In this document: positions 52,718-63,300 of the stretch, in pieces
Layout of the letters: the number at the start of each line of letters is the position of its first letter
How positions within the stretch are numbered: position 1 is the first letter of the stretch
Assembly: GCA_946999045.1 (NCBI GenBank)
Contig: CAMQBR010000003.1
Span: 18,438-82,437, forward strand
Length of the DNA stretch: 64,000 bases
Origin: an uncultured Prevotella sp.
GTDB taxonomy: Bacteria; Bacteroidota; Bacteroidia; Bacteroidales; Bacteroidaceae
Direction: 5' to 3'
The notes under the pieces: generated by a model
Database searches by the model: none
Seen by the model: only the letters and a program-made list of their open reading frames with translations
Told to the model about the DNA's origin: nothing
Program-made: the position numbers and the translations under genes

Positions 52718-54199
52718 TTAATAACTACGCGCTATGATAACTCTATATTTAGCAGATTTGCCCGAAACCATGTCGATACCAGGCGTTTGTTCTATGCCAA
52801 ATGGCACACACCGAATAGTTGCTTGTGTATCTTCTTTTATCTTCGCTTCTGTTTCTTCTGTTCCGTCCCATGGGCATAAGAAGAAGCCTCCGCTCTTTAT
52901 TTTTTCTTTAAACTCATCATAATTATCACATTTGTATATGTGAGTATCACGATAAGTTTTAGCTTTTTGTAAGATATTGGCTTGAATGTCGTCTAAAAGT
53001 TGAGGTATAACCTCTACCAAGTTATCAGCTGAAATGGTTTCTTTCTTCAATGTATCGCGGCGCATTACCTCAATAGTATTGTTTTCTAAGTCGCGTCCGC
53101 CCATAACCAAGCGTACAGGAATCCCCTTTAGCTCGTAATCAGCAAACTTATATCCTGGTCGTTTGTTGTTATTATCATCAAATTTAACCGTGATACCCTT
53201 ATTTCTTAAGTCATCAATAGTAGGCTGTAACTTATCAACTATGGCTTTGAGTTGCTCCTCATTCTTGCAAATAGGAATGATAACGACCTGTATTGGAGCC
53301 AATTTTGGAGGCAAAACCAAGCCATTATCATCAGAGTGAGTCATGATAAGCGCACCAATCAAGCGAGTGGAAACGCCCCAACTGGTAGCCCAAACGTATT
53401 CAGGTTTGTTTTCTTTGTTCAAAAAAGTAACGTCAAAAGACTTGGCAAAATTCTGACCAAGGAAGTGGCTTGTACCACTTTGCAAAGCCTTTCCGTCTTG
53501 CATCATGGCTTCAATGGTGTAAGTATTCAGTGCGCCAGCAAATCGTTCTGTTTCACTCTTTACACCTTGAATAACAGGAACAGCCATCCATTTCTCGGCA
53601 AAGTCGGCATAAACCTTTATCATCTTTTGTGCTTCAGCCTCAGCTTCTTTGCGAGTAGCGTGTGCGGTATGACCCTCTTGCCATAAGAATTCAGATGTTC
53701 TTAAGAACGGACGTGTTCGCATTTCCCAGCGCATTACGTTACACCATTGGTTGCACATCAAAGGCAGATCGCGCCATGACTTAATCCAATTCTTATATGT
53801 ATTCCAGATAATAGTTTCAGATGTAGGACGAATAATTAGTTCTTCATCTAACTTTGCTGTTGGGTCAACCTCTACACAGTTACTGTCTTCTGATGCTTTC
53901 AAGCGATAATGTGTAACCACAGCGCACTCTTTTGCAAATCCTTTAACATGTTCAGCCTCACGACTTAAAAAAGATTTAGGGATAAGTAAGGGAAAGTAAG
54001 CGTTTTGAGCACCTGTTTCTTTGAACATTTTGTCCAACTGTTGTTGCATTTTCTCCCAAATAGCATAGCCGTAAGGTTTGATAACCATACAGCCACGAAC
54101 TGCAGATTGTTCGGCTAAATCGGCTTTCACAATTAAATCGTTGTACCACTGACTATAATTCTCTGAGCGTTTGGTTAGCTCTTTTAGTTCTTTTGCCAT
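52718..54199 (-). CDS. proS: Proline-tRNA ligase
   Basis: A 493-residue class II synthetase of the short eukaryotic/archaeal-like type without the bacterial editing insertion. Visible features are the motif 2 region MRWEMRTRPFLRTSEFLWQE (about 150-169), GTSHFLGQNFAKSFDVTF near 242, an anticodon-binding domain (about 290-400) and a C-terminal zinc-type domain ending in the canonical tyrosine (SY). This type is usual in Bacteroidetes. It stands alone with the transporter gene downstream. Confidence 0.95.
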   Translation of the reverse strand: MAKELKELTKRSENYSQWYNDLIVKADLAEQSAVRGCMVIKPYGYAIWEKMQQQLDKMFKETGAQNAYFPLLIPKSFLSREAEHVKGFAKECAVVTHYRLKASEDSNCVEVDPTAKLDEELIIRPTSETIIWNTYKNWIKSWRDLPLMCNQWCNVMRWEMRTRPFLRTSEFLWQEGHTAHATRKEAEAEAQKMIKVYADFAEKWMAVPVIQGVKSETERFAGALNTYTIEAMMQDGKALQSGTSHFLGQNFAKSFDVTFLNKENKPEYVWATSWGVSTRLIGALIMTHSDDNGLVLPPKLAPIQVVIIPICKNEEQLKAIVDKLQPTIDDLRNKGITVKFDDNNNKRPGYKFADYELKGIPVRLVMGGRDLENNTIEVMRRDTLKKETISADNLVEVIPQLLDDIQANILQKAKTYRDTHIYKCDNYDEFKEKIKSGGFFLCPWDGTEETEAKIKEDTQATIRCVPFGIEQTPGIDMVSGKSAKYRVIIARSY

Positions 54200-54406
54200 G
54201 TTGTATTTGATATATTTATATTTTTTACTTTCTTTATTTAACGTTTTAAGAAGAACAAAAATCGTACTTATAAATAGCTTTAACGATTGCTTAAATGCAA
54301 GGCAAAATTAAAAAAAAATGTTGATATATTGATATATTCATGTAAAAAACAATTATCTTTGCAATAATAATCAGCAAACAGGTAAATAATTGTAATGACT
54401 AAGATT

Positions 54407-55084
54407 ATGAAGAAATTTAAATTATTAACGCTGGTAATATGCCTTTTAACAATGTTTAGTTGCGAAACTAAACAAGGAACAGGTGTATTGGCAGGTGCTG
54501 GTGGTGGTGCTATATTAGGAGCCATTATTGGAAAAATAGCAGGTAATACAGGTGTAGGAGCTGCCATTGGTGGAACTGTAGGTGCCAGTGCAGGTGCTAT
54601 TATCGGTCATCATATGGACAAGGTAACTCGTGAAACTGCAGCACAGATGGATAATGCAAAGGTAGAAGAGGTTACAGATAAGAACGGCCTGAAGGCTGTT
54701 AAGGTAACATTTGATAGTGGCATTTTATTTGCATCAAGCAAAGCTACATTAAGTGCATCAAGCAAAAACGAATTGGCTAAATTTTCTAAGGTACTGAATA
54801 CTAACAAGGATTGTTATGTAGACATCTTAGGACATACTGATGCTACAGGTAATGATGGTATTAATGTACCATTAAGTAATAGTCGTGCACAGAGTGTTGT
54901 TAACTATTTAACGAGTTGTGGAGTATCAGCTGCTCGGTTTCAAAACGTTAAAGGTATGGGTAGTTCTTCTCCTGTTGCAGATAATAGTACCAAAGCTGGT
55001 CGTCAACAGAATCGCAGAGTAGAGGTTTATCTCTATGCAAGTCCAGAAATGGTTGCCAAAGCCAATGCTGGAGCTCTAAAGTAA
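54407..55084 (+). CDS. OmpA-family lipoprotein with a glycine-zipper domain
   Basis: About 225 residues from the ATG at 54407; a start 4 codons upstream is possible. The lipoprotein signal is LLTMFSCETK. Residues 25-65 form a glycine-zipper membrane-active segment (GAGGGAILGAIIGKIAGNTG). The C-terminal OmpA domain (about 110-220) binds peptidoglycan, with the FDSGILFASSKATLSASS start and a DILGHTDATGNDGIN motif containing the conserved Asp and Arg (NSRAQSVVNY). It resembles YiaD. A -7 box TATCTTTG lies at 54354-54361. Confidence 0.88.
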   Translation: MKKFKLLTLVICLLTMFSCETKQGTGVLAGAGGGAILGAIIGKIAGNTGVGAAIGGTVGASAGAIIGHHMDKVTRETAAQMDNAKVEEVTDKNGLKAVKVTFDSGILFASSKATLSASSKNELAKFSKVLNTNKDCYVDILGHTDATGNDGINVPLSNSRAQSVVNYLTSCGVSAARFQNVKGMGSSSPVADNSTKAGRQQNRRVEVYLYASPEMVAKANAGALK

Positions 55085-55141
55085 GTTATAACCAATACCA
55101 CAACAAGGTGGGGGCTATCCCAATTGGTATCCCTTTTTATT

Positions 55142-55870
55142 ATGAAAAAGTTCTTACGCATTCTTCGTGAGGTTATAGTTCTCTTTATAGCCTTTTCTAT
55201 TTTGGTAGTAGTGGCATTTCGCTTTTTGCCTGTGTATGTTACACCGCTCATGTTGATAAGATGTCTGCAAGAAGGTAGATTAGAGATGCACCACGATTGG
55301 GTTTCTCTAGCGGATATTTCTCCTCACATGCCTGTGGCAGTCATGGCAAGCGAAGACCAACGCTTTTTGTTGCATCATGGATTTGACTTGGATGCCATAG
55401 AAAGGGCTGCCATTCATAATATGAGTAAAAAGGGAAAGAAACATGGAGCCAGTACCATTTCGCAGCAAACTGCTAAGAATGTGTTTCTTTGGCCTGGACG
55501 ATCGTGGGTGCGAAAGGGCTTTGAGGTGTACTTTACGTTCCTAATAGAGCTGATGTGGAGCAAGCAACGTATTATGGAAGTGTACCTTAATTCCATTGAA
55601 ATGGGGGATATGATTTATGGGGTAGAGGCTGTTGCTAAATATCATTTTGATAAAACTGCTAGCGAGTTATCGCGTTCCGATTGTGCGTTGATAGCTGCCA
55701 CATTACCTAACCCAAGGCGTTTTAATAGTCGATTTCCCAGTTCATATATGCGACAGCGTCAGCGCAAAATAGAAGCTGAAATGAAATTTATGCCAGTTTT
55801 TCCACGTGAAGGTGAAGACATTAATCCCAATACCACGAAGGGAGGCATATATCATTATAAGAAAAAATGA
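55142..55870 (+). CDS. mtgA: Monofunctional biosynthetic peptidoglycan transglycosylase
   Basis: About 242 residues from the ATG at 55142. One N-terminal membrane anchor (about 8-28) precedes the GT51 domain with catalytic Glu in AVMASEDQRFLLHHGFD, the motif GASTISQQTAKNVFLWPGR and the second acidic motif RIMEVYLNSIEMGD. It polymerises lipid II into glycan strands. No transpeptidase domain is attached. The stop overlaps the start of the helicase gene by 4 bp (ATGA). Confidence 0.93.
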   Translation: MKKFLRILREVIVLFIAFSILVVVAFRFLPVYVTPLMLIRCLQEGRLEMHHDWVSLADISPHMPVAVMASEDQRFLLHHGFDLDAIERAAIHNMSKKGKKHGASTISQQTAKNVFLWPGRSWVRKGFEVYFTFLIELMWSKQRIMEVYLNSIEMGDMIYGVEAVAKYHFDKTASELSRSDCALIAATLPNPRRFNSRFPSSYMRQRQRKIEAEMKFMPVFPREGEDINPNTTKGGIYHYKKK

Positions 55871-58344
55871 ATAACTTACTTGGACAATTAAACAGAAGTC
55901 AGCAACAATCTGTTACTTATACAGATGGGCCTCAACTTGTTATTGCAGGTGCAGGCTCTGGTAAAACTCGTGTGCTTACTTACAAAATAGCTTATCTCAT
56001 ACAGCAAGGAATGATACCTTGGAGTATCTTGGCATTGACCTTTACCAACAAGGCTGCTAATGAAATGAAAGAACGTATTGGTCAACTTGTGGGTTTCGAA
56101 ACTGCTCGAAGCATCCAAATGGGTACTTTCCATTCTATCTTCTATCGTATCTTGCGTGTGGAAGCTGCAGCTGTTGGATATCAGTCAGGATTTACCATTT
56201 ATGATGAATCAGACTCTCGTTCGTTGCTTAAGGCTATTATCAAGGAGTTAGGTTTAGATGATAAAATATATAGACCCACTGCCGTGCATGCTGTTATCAG
56301 TAATGCAAAGAACCAACTAATTTCTCCTCAAGCATACGCTGCTAATCCCGAGCAGATGAAATATGATAAGAATAGTCGGCGACCACAGTTATATAATGTT
56401 TATAATGTGTATGTAGAACGCTGTCGCAAAGCCAATGCCATGGACTTTGATGACCTATTGGTACTTACCTATCAGCTATTTATGAATCATGAGGACATTA
56501 GAAAGAAGTATGCCGAACGGTATAACTATGTATTGGTAGATGAGTATCAAGATACTAATTTTGCTCAGCAACGTGTTATCTGGTTACTAACCAAAGATTG
56601 TCCACACATCTGTGTAGTGGGTGATGATGCTCAAAGTATCTATGGATTTAGAGGTGCCAACATAGATAATATTCTTGATTTTCAAAAGATATATAAGAGT
56701 GCAAAAATATTTAAACTGGAACAGAACTATCGTTCTACTCAGCGCATTGTACAAGCGGCTAATAGTTTGATAAAACATAACGAACGACAGATACCAAAGG
56801 ATGTTTATAGTAAAAACGATGAAGGCGATAAACTCGTTTTTAAGCCTGTCTATTCGGATAAAGAAGAAGCTATGGTGGTATGCAAAGACCTCAAGAATAT
56901 TATGCGACAGGAAGAGGCTGCTTATAGCGATTTTGCTATTTTGTACAGAACTAATGCGCAAAGTAGAAGTTTTGAGGAAGAAATGCGCAAACAAAATATT
57001 CCTTATCGCATTTATGGTGGATTGAGTTTTTATCAGCGCAAAGAGATAAAGGATATAATAGCTTATTTTAGATTGGTGGTCAATCCTGATGATGAAGAGG
57101 CTTTTAAGCGTATTATTAATTATCCAATACGTGGCATTGGTAATACGACTTTACAAAAGATAACAGCGTCTGCCCAAAAACATGGTGTAAGTTTTTGGCA
57201 AGTTATATCACAGCCTTCATCTTACTTGACTACAGTTAGCAAGAGTACGCTCAACAAGGTTCAAACTTTTAAGGATTTAATTGAAGGATATATCTTAAAA
57301 TCTTCACAAACAGACGCTTACGAGTTAGGGCGCGAAATTATGAAGACCAGTGGTCTTATCAAAGATATTTACGCTATTAGCGACCCAGAAGCGTTGGCTC
57401 GGCAAGAGAATGTTAATGAGCTTTTGGGGGGATTACAAGACTTTGTGGATGGAAAGAAAGAAGAAGGCAACGAAAAAGAAATCTATCTAACTGATTATTT
57501 GCAAAATGTAGCTTTGCTTACCGATTTAGATAGTGATGATGGTAATGAAAGTAAAGTTTCGTTGATGACTGTTCATGCTGCCAAAGGATTGGAGTTTCCT
57601 ACGGTTTTTATTGTTGGATTGGAAGAAAATATTTTTCCAAGTCCGCTATCCCAATCGATGCGTGAGTTAGAAGAGGAACGCAGATTGTTGTATGTGGCTA
57701 TTACTCGTGCTGAAAAACACTGTATATTAACGGCTGCAAAGAATCGTTGGCGGTATGGAAAAATGGAATTTGATACACCTAGTCGTTTTATCAAAGATAT
57801 TGATGCTCGCTATCTTGATATTGAAGCCGAAGATAATATAACGGAATATTCATCTAATATGCCTTATCAAGGTTTCAGATTTAGAGGTGATGACTATACT
57901 CAATATAGCGATCGAATGCAAAATTCTAGACCTGTAGCCAGTCAGTTCAAAGCTGATGTCAAACCAAAGATTACATCTCCTCAATGTGCTGAAAGAGCTG
58001 TCAATCCTTTTTCATCTTCCTTTAAGCAACGTTTACAACAAGCTGGTGGCAATCTTAAACGAGTAGAGCGCGCCATAACTAATGGAGGTCGCTCTTTTGG
58101 TAACGACAGAAGCGATAATCTTTTTTCAGACCAATCAGCCAAGCAAACTTTGGCTTCTTCCACTTTATTACCCATAGGGTTATCCTTATATGAAGGTTGT
58201 ACAGTTGAGCATCAGCGTTTTGGTGTCGGTACCATTCTCAAAATTGAGGGAAATGGCGAAAATGCCAAAGCCACGGTTTTATTTAATAATGTAGGTTCTA
58301 AGCAACTCTTACTAAAGTTTGCTCGACTCAAAGTGATAAAGTAA
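55867..58344 (+). CDS. UvrD/PcrA-family ATP-dependent DNA helicase
   Basis: An 825-residue superfamily 1A helicase. Walker A GAGSGKTRVLTYK is near residue 29, the Walker B-type motif VLVDEYQDTNFAQQ near 222, GDDAQSIYGFRGA near 250, the motif V/VI region (MTVHAAKGLEFPTVFIVGLE, ERRLLYVAITRAE) near 570-620. The last 60 residues form a Tudor-like C-terminal domain (VEHQRFGVGTILKIEG), as in PcrA. It is a DNA repair and replication helicase. It is translationally coupled to mtgA by a 4-bp overlap. Confidence 0.93.
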   Translation: MNNLLGQLNRSQQQSVTYTDGPQLVIAGAGSGKTRVLTYKIAYLIQQGMIPWSILALTFTNKAANEMKERIGQLVGFETARSIQMGTFHSIFYRILRVEAAAVGYQSGFTIYDESDSRSLLKAIIKELGLDDKIYRPTAVHAVISNAKNQLISPQAYAANPEQMKYDKNSRRPQLYNVYNVYVERCRKANAMDFDDLLVLTYQLFMNHEDIRKKYAERYNYVLVDEYQDTNFAQQRVIWLLTKDCPHICVVGDDAQSIYGFRGANIDNILDFQKIYKSAKIFKLEQNYRSTQRIVQAANSLIKHNERQIPKDVYSKNDEGDKLVFKPVYSDKEEAMVVCKDLKNIMRQEEAAYSDFAILYRTNAQSRSFEEEMRKQNIPYRIYGGLSFYQRKEIKDIIAYFRLVVNPDDEEAFKRIINYPIRGIGNTTLQKITASAQKHGVSFWQVISQPSSYLTTVSKSTLNKVQTFKDLIEGYILKSSQTDAYELGREIMKTSGLIKDIYAISDPEALARQENVNELLGGLQDFVDGKKEEGNEKEIYLTDYLQNVALLTDLDSDDGNESKVSLMTVHAAKGLEFPTVFIVGLEENIFPSPLSQSMRELEEERRLLYVAITRAEKHCILTAAKNRWRYGKMEFDTPSRFIKDIDARYLDIEAEDNITEYSSNMPYQGFRFRGDDYTQYSDRMQNSRPVASQFKADVKPKITSPQCAERAVNPFSSSFKQRLQQAGGNLKRVERAITNGGRSFGNDRSDNLFSDQSAKQTLASSTLLPIGLSLYEGCTVEHQRFGVGTILKIEGNGENAKATVLFNNVGSKQLLLKFARLKVIK

Positions 58345-58489
58345 GCTATAATACTTTTCCCCGTTGCAGGGATGGATGGATGCTTGCTATTTATCGTATT
58401 ATTTATGTTACTACGGAAAAGAAGTTATTAGAAGTTAACAGAGGACTATTTGGGAGTTTACGGACATGAGAGTAGATCTTCTTTTCTTC

Positions 58490-59494
58490 TTAACTCCTAT
58501 TCCGCCCTTTGTTGCTTTCACTCACTATTTTCTTTGTTTCATTCTTAGCTATTGCCATTATGTTTCGCATTAGTCCACAATATTTAGCACGTTTTACTGC
58601 ACTGCCCTTAAATATACGGTGATAATCTTCTTCTGAAAGATTAAGCCATTGTTTCTTTGTCATGGATAAGAACTCGGGCTTCGGAGCAAACTCTTCTACA
58701 TTGGTAGGATGAGAAAAACGATTCCACGGACACGCTTGTAAGCATTTATCGCATCCATAAACAGTATTTCCCATTTGCTCAGCTACCTCATCGGTTATCT
58801 CTCCTCGGTTTTCAATTGTTTGATACGAAAGACATTTGTTGGCATCCAACGAATTATCCTTACTCAATGCCCCCGATGGACATGCATCTATACAGGCAGT
58901 ACATCTGCCACAAAAGCGTTGCATAGGCATATCATATTCAAGAGTAATATCAAGGAAGAGCTCACCTAAAAAGAACATACTTCCAGCCTTTGGAATGATG
59001 AGTTGCTGATTTTTTCCTATAAATCCTAATCCAGCTTGTGTAGCCCAATAACGTTCCAACACTGGAGCCGTATCGCAAAATACCCTAAAATGAACATGAT
59101 CAGTAGAAACAGACGGAAAAGCTGACATTTTAATTTCTTCAAAACCAAAAGATAAAGCCAAAGCACGTAACTTGTTCTTAACTACTTCATGATAATCTTG
59201 TCCGTAGGCATACGCAGCAAACTGCCATTCACTTTCTGGAATATATTGTGCTGGGGCATAGTTAAGAGCTACCGAAACAATGCTTTTCACACCAGGAACA
59301 AGCAAACGAGGATCTAATCTCTTTTCTAAATTATTGCTCATGTAGTTCATGTCGGCATACATCTTTTTATCAATCCATGACTTCACTCGTTGAGCTGTAA
59401 CATCATCTACAGGCTTAGCCTCAGCTATGCCGCAAGTAAAAAAGCCAAGACTTTTAGCCTTGGCTTTTATGTTATTCGAAAGTTCTAAATTCAT
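58490..59494 (-). CDS. queG: Epoxyqueuosine reductase QueG
   Basis: About 334 residues from the ATG at 59494 (MNLELSNNIKAK); a start at 59536 would add 14 residues. Two 4Fe-4S motifs of the ferredoxin type are visible (CGRCTACIDACPSGAL near 193, YGCDKCLQACPWNRF near 240), together with the QueG N-terminal fold and cobalamin-associated region. It reduces epoxyqueuosine to queuosine in tRNA, using cobalamin. The gene overlaps the preceding deacetylase gene by about 23 bp, so they are cotranscribed. Confidence 0.92.
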   Translation of the reverse strand: MNLELSNNIKAKAKSLGFFTCGIAEAKPVDDVTAQRVKSWIDKKMYADMNYMSNNLEKRLDPRLLVPGVKSIVSVALNYAPAQYIPESEWQFAAYAYGQDYHEVVKNKLRALALSFGFEEIKMSAFPSVSTDHVHFRVFCDTAPVLERYWATQAGLGFIGKNQQLIIPKAGSMFFLGELFLDITLEYDMPMQRFCGRCTACIDACPSGALSKDNSLDANKCLSYQTIENRGEITDEVAEQMGNTVYGCDKCLQACPWNRFSHPTNVEEFAPKPEFLSMTKKQWLNLSEEDYHRIFKGSAVKRAKYCGLMRNIMAIAKNETKKIVSESNKGRNRS

Positions 59495-60083
59495 ATCCTT
59501 GGTTTTGTAGCCATTGTAAAGCCCTCGGCAGTGCATATTTTAGTTTGTCAATGCTTTTAAGTGAATCATGAAAAGTAATGATTGACCCATTGCGTGAGTA
59601 TCGTTTTACGTTCCTCACAACATCTTTCCCTGTAAGCCATTTAGAGTAATCGCGCGTAACAACATCCCACATTACTATCTTATATCTTCTTGATAACCAC
59701 CAATATACAGACCAACGCATCCAGCCATGTGGCGGACGAAACAAGTGAGAGTGTATTAACTGGTTGGCTTTCTCGGTATTGATGCTGTAAGTTAAAGCCC
59801 AGTGTCTGAGTGCCCCAATATGGTTGAACGTATGATTACCTACTTGATGCCCTTCTAACACAATGCGGTTGTATAAGTCATGGTAACGCAATACATTTTC
59901 ACCCACCATAAAAAAGGTTGCTTTTGCATTGAATTGAGCAAGTGTATCAAGGATAAAAGGGGTAGATTGTGGTAGCGGTCCATCATCAAAGGTAAGATAA
60001 ACCGCTTTCTCATTCTTATCCATTCGCCATAAAGCGTTAGGATATAACCACCTTAACCATTTAGCAGGTTGCTCTATAAACAT
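59472..60083 (-). CDS. Polysaccharide deacetylase (NodB-type)
   Basis: A 203-residue protein of carbohydrate esterase family 4 type. Motif 1 is TFDDGPLPQ near residue 32 (metal-binding and catalytic Asp pair), motif 2 is HQVGNHTFNHIG near 78 (metal-binding His pair), and RPPHGWMRW near 114 is motif 3. It would remove acetyl groups from an N- or O-acetylated glycan. There is no clear signal peptide, so it may act in the cytoplasm or be exported by another route. First gene of the unit with queG. Confidence 0.88.
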   Translation of the reverse strand: MFIEQPAKWLRWLYPNALWRMDKNEKAVYLTFDDGPLPQSTPFILDTLAQFNAKATFFMVGENVLRYHDLYNRIVLEGHQVGNHTFNHIGALRHWALTYSINTEKANQLIHSHLFRPPHGWMRWSVYWWLSRRYKIVMWDVVTRDYSKWLTGKDVVRNVKRYSRNGSIITFHDSLKSIDKLKYALPRALQWLQNQGYEFRTFE

Positions 60084-60208
60084 CTTTTTTATGCTTTATA
60101 ACCTTGAAAGGGCTATATAAAATACCGTAAGACACCCCCTATGTTTTTAATCTATATCCCTCTTCAATTGTAGGTATAATTCTCTGTAAGGGGCGAATAA
60201 TTATTACA

Positions 60209-60331
60209 GGCTGGTTCTATAAATTAGTTTTGTTAGATTTTTTTGATTCAAAAAGAAGCCAAAAGATAACAAAACGTATTCCATAGATTTAACTTACTAT
60301 ATATATACGGTGGTAATTTATGAAACCAGCC
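60209..60331. mobile_element. MITE of the GGTTCTATAAATTA family, 123 bp
   Basis: GGCTGGTTCTATAAATTAGT at the left is mirrored by GGTAATTTATGAAACCAGCC at the right. It fills most of the gap 60084-60394 between the deacetylase and the DUF2723 gene. The AGATTTTTTTGATTCAAAAA core is shared with the copy at 25591. Confidence 0.75.
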
Positions 60332-60394
60332 GATAATGTGAAATATAAAAATATGAATTTATAGAATTTACATTTTCACATTTCACATTGTATA

Positions 60395-63300
60395 TTATTG
60401 CGTTCTGCCGCCTCTACTGGTGTAGCGTCTAAACAATGAGTTCATCTCCTTCGCTTGCTTAACACTCAAAGTCTTATCATATAATTTAGTTATTTCATTG
60501 ATCTCCATCATGAGTTGTAAGTAAAGCATACAATTACTTTGAGATGAGAAGAATAAATCATCATTCAACGACAAATAAAAGTTAAGATACTGCTCGTTGT
60601 TTGTCCACAACTTTTGTAAAATGTTTTTGGCTTTAGCAAATTTACCTAATAAAATATAGGCTTTGGCAATATCCATAGAACCATCACGCCAATTGTAAGG
60701 CAGGTTATATTCAGGTATCACTTTTTCTGCTTTAGCTAAAACCTTAGTTGCTTTACTGCGTTGTCCCTCTTGAATGAGTTGTAAAGCTAACTGTCCAAAC
60801 AGCCTACGATGCGTTTGACACATACTCTTCACTGTCTCGTCAATATACAGTCCAGGTGTCTCAAGTCCACCGTATTTATAACGATACATCAAATTGTTGT
60901 ACATCTTCTCTGTATCAATACTTTTGCGCCAAGGCACATTGGTGGTAAACGGAGTGATGCGGTTAGCTAAACCTTCACATATAAAGTTGTCGCCAAGGTT
61001 CATATAGTTATCCGAACCAACGGTTAAAGCAACATAGATAGGTCGTGACCAATTAGCATATGCCAACATCTCAAGCATCATCATATTACCCTTGTACAAT
61101 GCACTTTTGCCAGCTAACGAGATAACCATCTTATCAGGAATGGTATCAGAAGCCAAGAGCATACCACTCTTTCTTACGGCAGCCTTGTCGATAGTAATGT
61201 ATAAGGTGTCGGTAGGAATAAAGTGCATACTTGGGTCTTTAGAACGCATCCAGTACTTCAAAACATTCTTCAGTTCAAAAGGTTCATTACCAAACTGACG
61301 CTTGGCTGCATCTGGATTTTGCTGATAAGCAGCCAATATCTGTTTCTTAGCACTTGGGTCAATAGGAACATACTCATTGGTTCCTGCACAATAATCTAAT
61401 CGAGGCCATGTGATAGGCAGCGAAGGAGAATTGTAAGCAGGACGTTTCATCTGATCAATGTACCAATCGGTTTGCAAATAACTCAAGTTACATACACGTG
61501 CATCTGTACGAACTCCCTCTACATCTTGGTTGTACCACAATGGGAAGGTGTCGTTATCGCCATTAGTAAAGATGATAGGATTGCCTTTATCTTGTAGTGT
61601 ATTGAGATAATTCTGTCCGAAATCCCTACAAGTATACCTGCCACTTCTGTCATGATCATCCCAGTTTTGACTTGCCATCTGTATAGGAACTAACAAGCAT
61701 AAAATACCTGCAATGGCAGCCAAAACTGTTTCATTAACTTTCAGCTTACGCTTAATAAGGTCAATGATGGCAGCAACACCGATACCACACCAAATAGAGA
61801 AAGCATAGAATGAACCTGCGTATGAGTAATCACGCTCACGTGGTTGCATAGGTGTCTGATTCAAATATATTACAATAGCCAATCCTGTCATGAAGAAAAG
61901 GAAGAATACGACCCAAAATTGTCTAATACCACGTTGTCCTCTCCATGCCTGCCAAAACAAGCCAATAACACCTAAAAGCAATGGCAACATATAATATACG
62001 TTATGTCCTTTGTCGTTCTTTAGTTCATCAGGTAACTTACTTTGGTCGCCCAGTCGTGCATTATCTATAAAAGGTATACCCGTAATCCAGTTGCCATGTT
62101 CTATTTCTCCATTGCCCTGTATGCTATTTTGACGTCCACAGAAGTTCCACATAAAGTATCGCCAATACATAAAGTTGCACTGATAGCTGAGGAAGAAGCG
62201 AATATTATCCCATTGTGAAGGAACTTTTACCATAATATTCTCGCCACAACGGTCGTATGGAACCTGTGTTCCCTCTACGCCACCTAACCAATTTTCGTAT
62301 GCCTGTGCGTATTGCGGACTATACATTCGTGGAAATATCATGTTTTGTGCATACTCGTATTGTGAATTATGCGTAACAATAAAGTATTGATCTTTCTCGT
62401 TCTTGCTTGCTTTTTCCTTACGAGCATAGATAGGTTCGCCCTCTGTCATGCTGGGTACACACTGGTCGCCCTCAACATTAAGCTTTACTTGTGATGTATA
62501 AGCCTGACCGTAAAGCAGTGGGCGATTGCCATATTGATCACGACTAAGGTATTTACCCAATGTAAAGATGTCTTCGGGTGAGTTCTGATCCATAGGGGGA
62601 TTGGCAGAAGAACGTATCACGATAAGTGCATAACTTGAGTATCCTATCATCAACATAAGCATACCTAACAATGCTGTATTTTTGATACGAGCACTCACTA
62701 ATGCTATTTTTTGTTTACCTTCCTTGTGATGATAGTTGAGTACAAACCACAATATGGCTAATACAATAATGCCAATAACAACGGCAAATACACCATAACC
62801 ATAGAACGGAATACCCAATAAAGCCACAGACAGAGTAAAAGCTACGTTGGTACGCATGACATGTTTATATACATAACTTTCGTAAATAGCCCAAATAACG
62901 GTAGTTATCAATAAGATAATATAGATAATAGTACCCGTATTAAAAGGCATACCCAACACGTTAACAAACAGAAGCTCAAACCATCCTCCTACGGTTATAA
63001 TGCCTGGGATGATACCATATAGTACAGCTGCCACAACGACAAACGATACTACAAGGGCTATAAGCGATCCTTTTACCTCAATGTTGGGGAACTTGCGATA
63101 AACAAATACCAAGACAATGGCTGGAATGCACAATAAATTTAATAGGTGTACACCGATAGAGAGGCCTGTCATGTACAGGATGAGCAGTAACCAGCGGTCA
63201 CTGTGTGGCTCGTCAGCGTGATCTTCCCACTTCAAGATGAGCCAGAATACCATCGCTGTAAAGGCTGATGAATACGCATATACCTCACCTTCAACAGCTG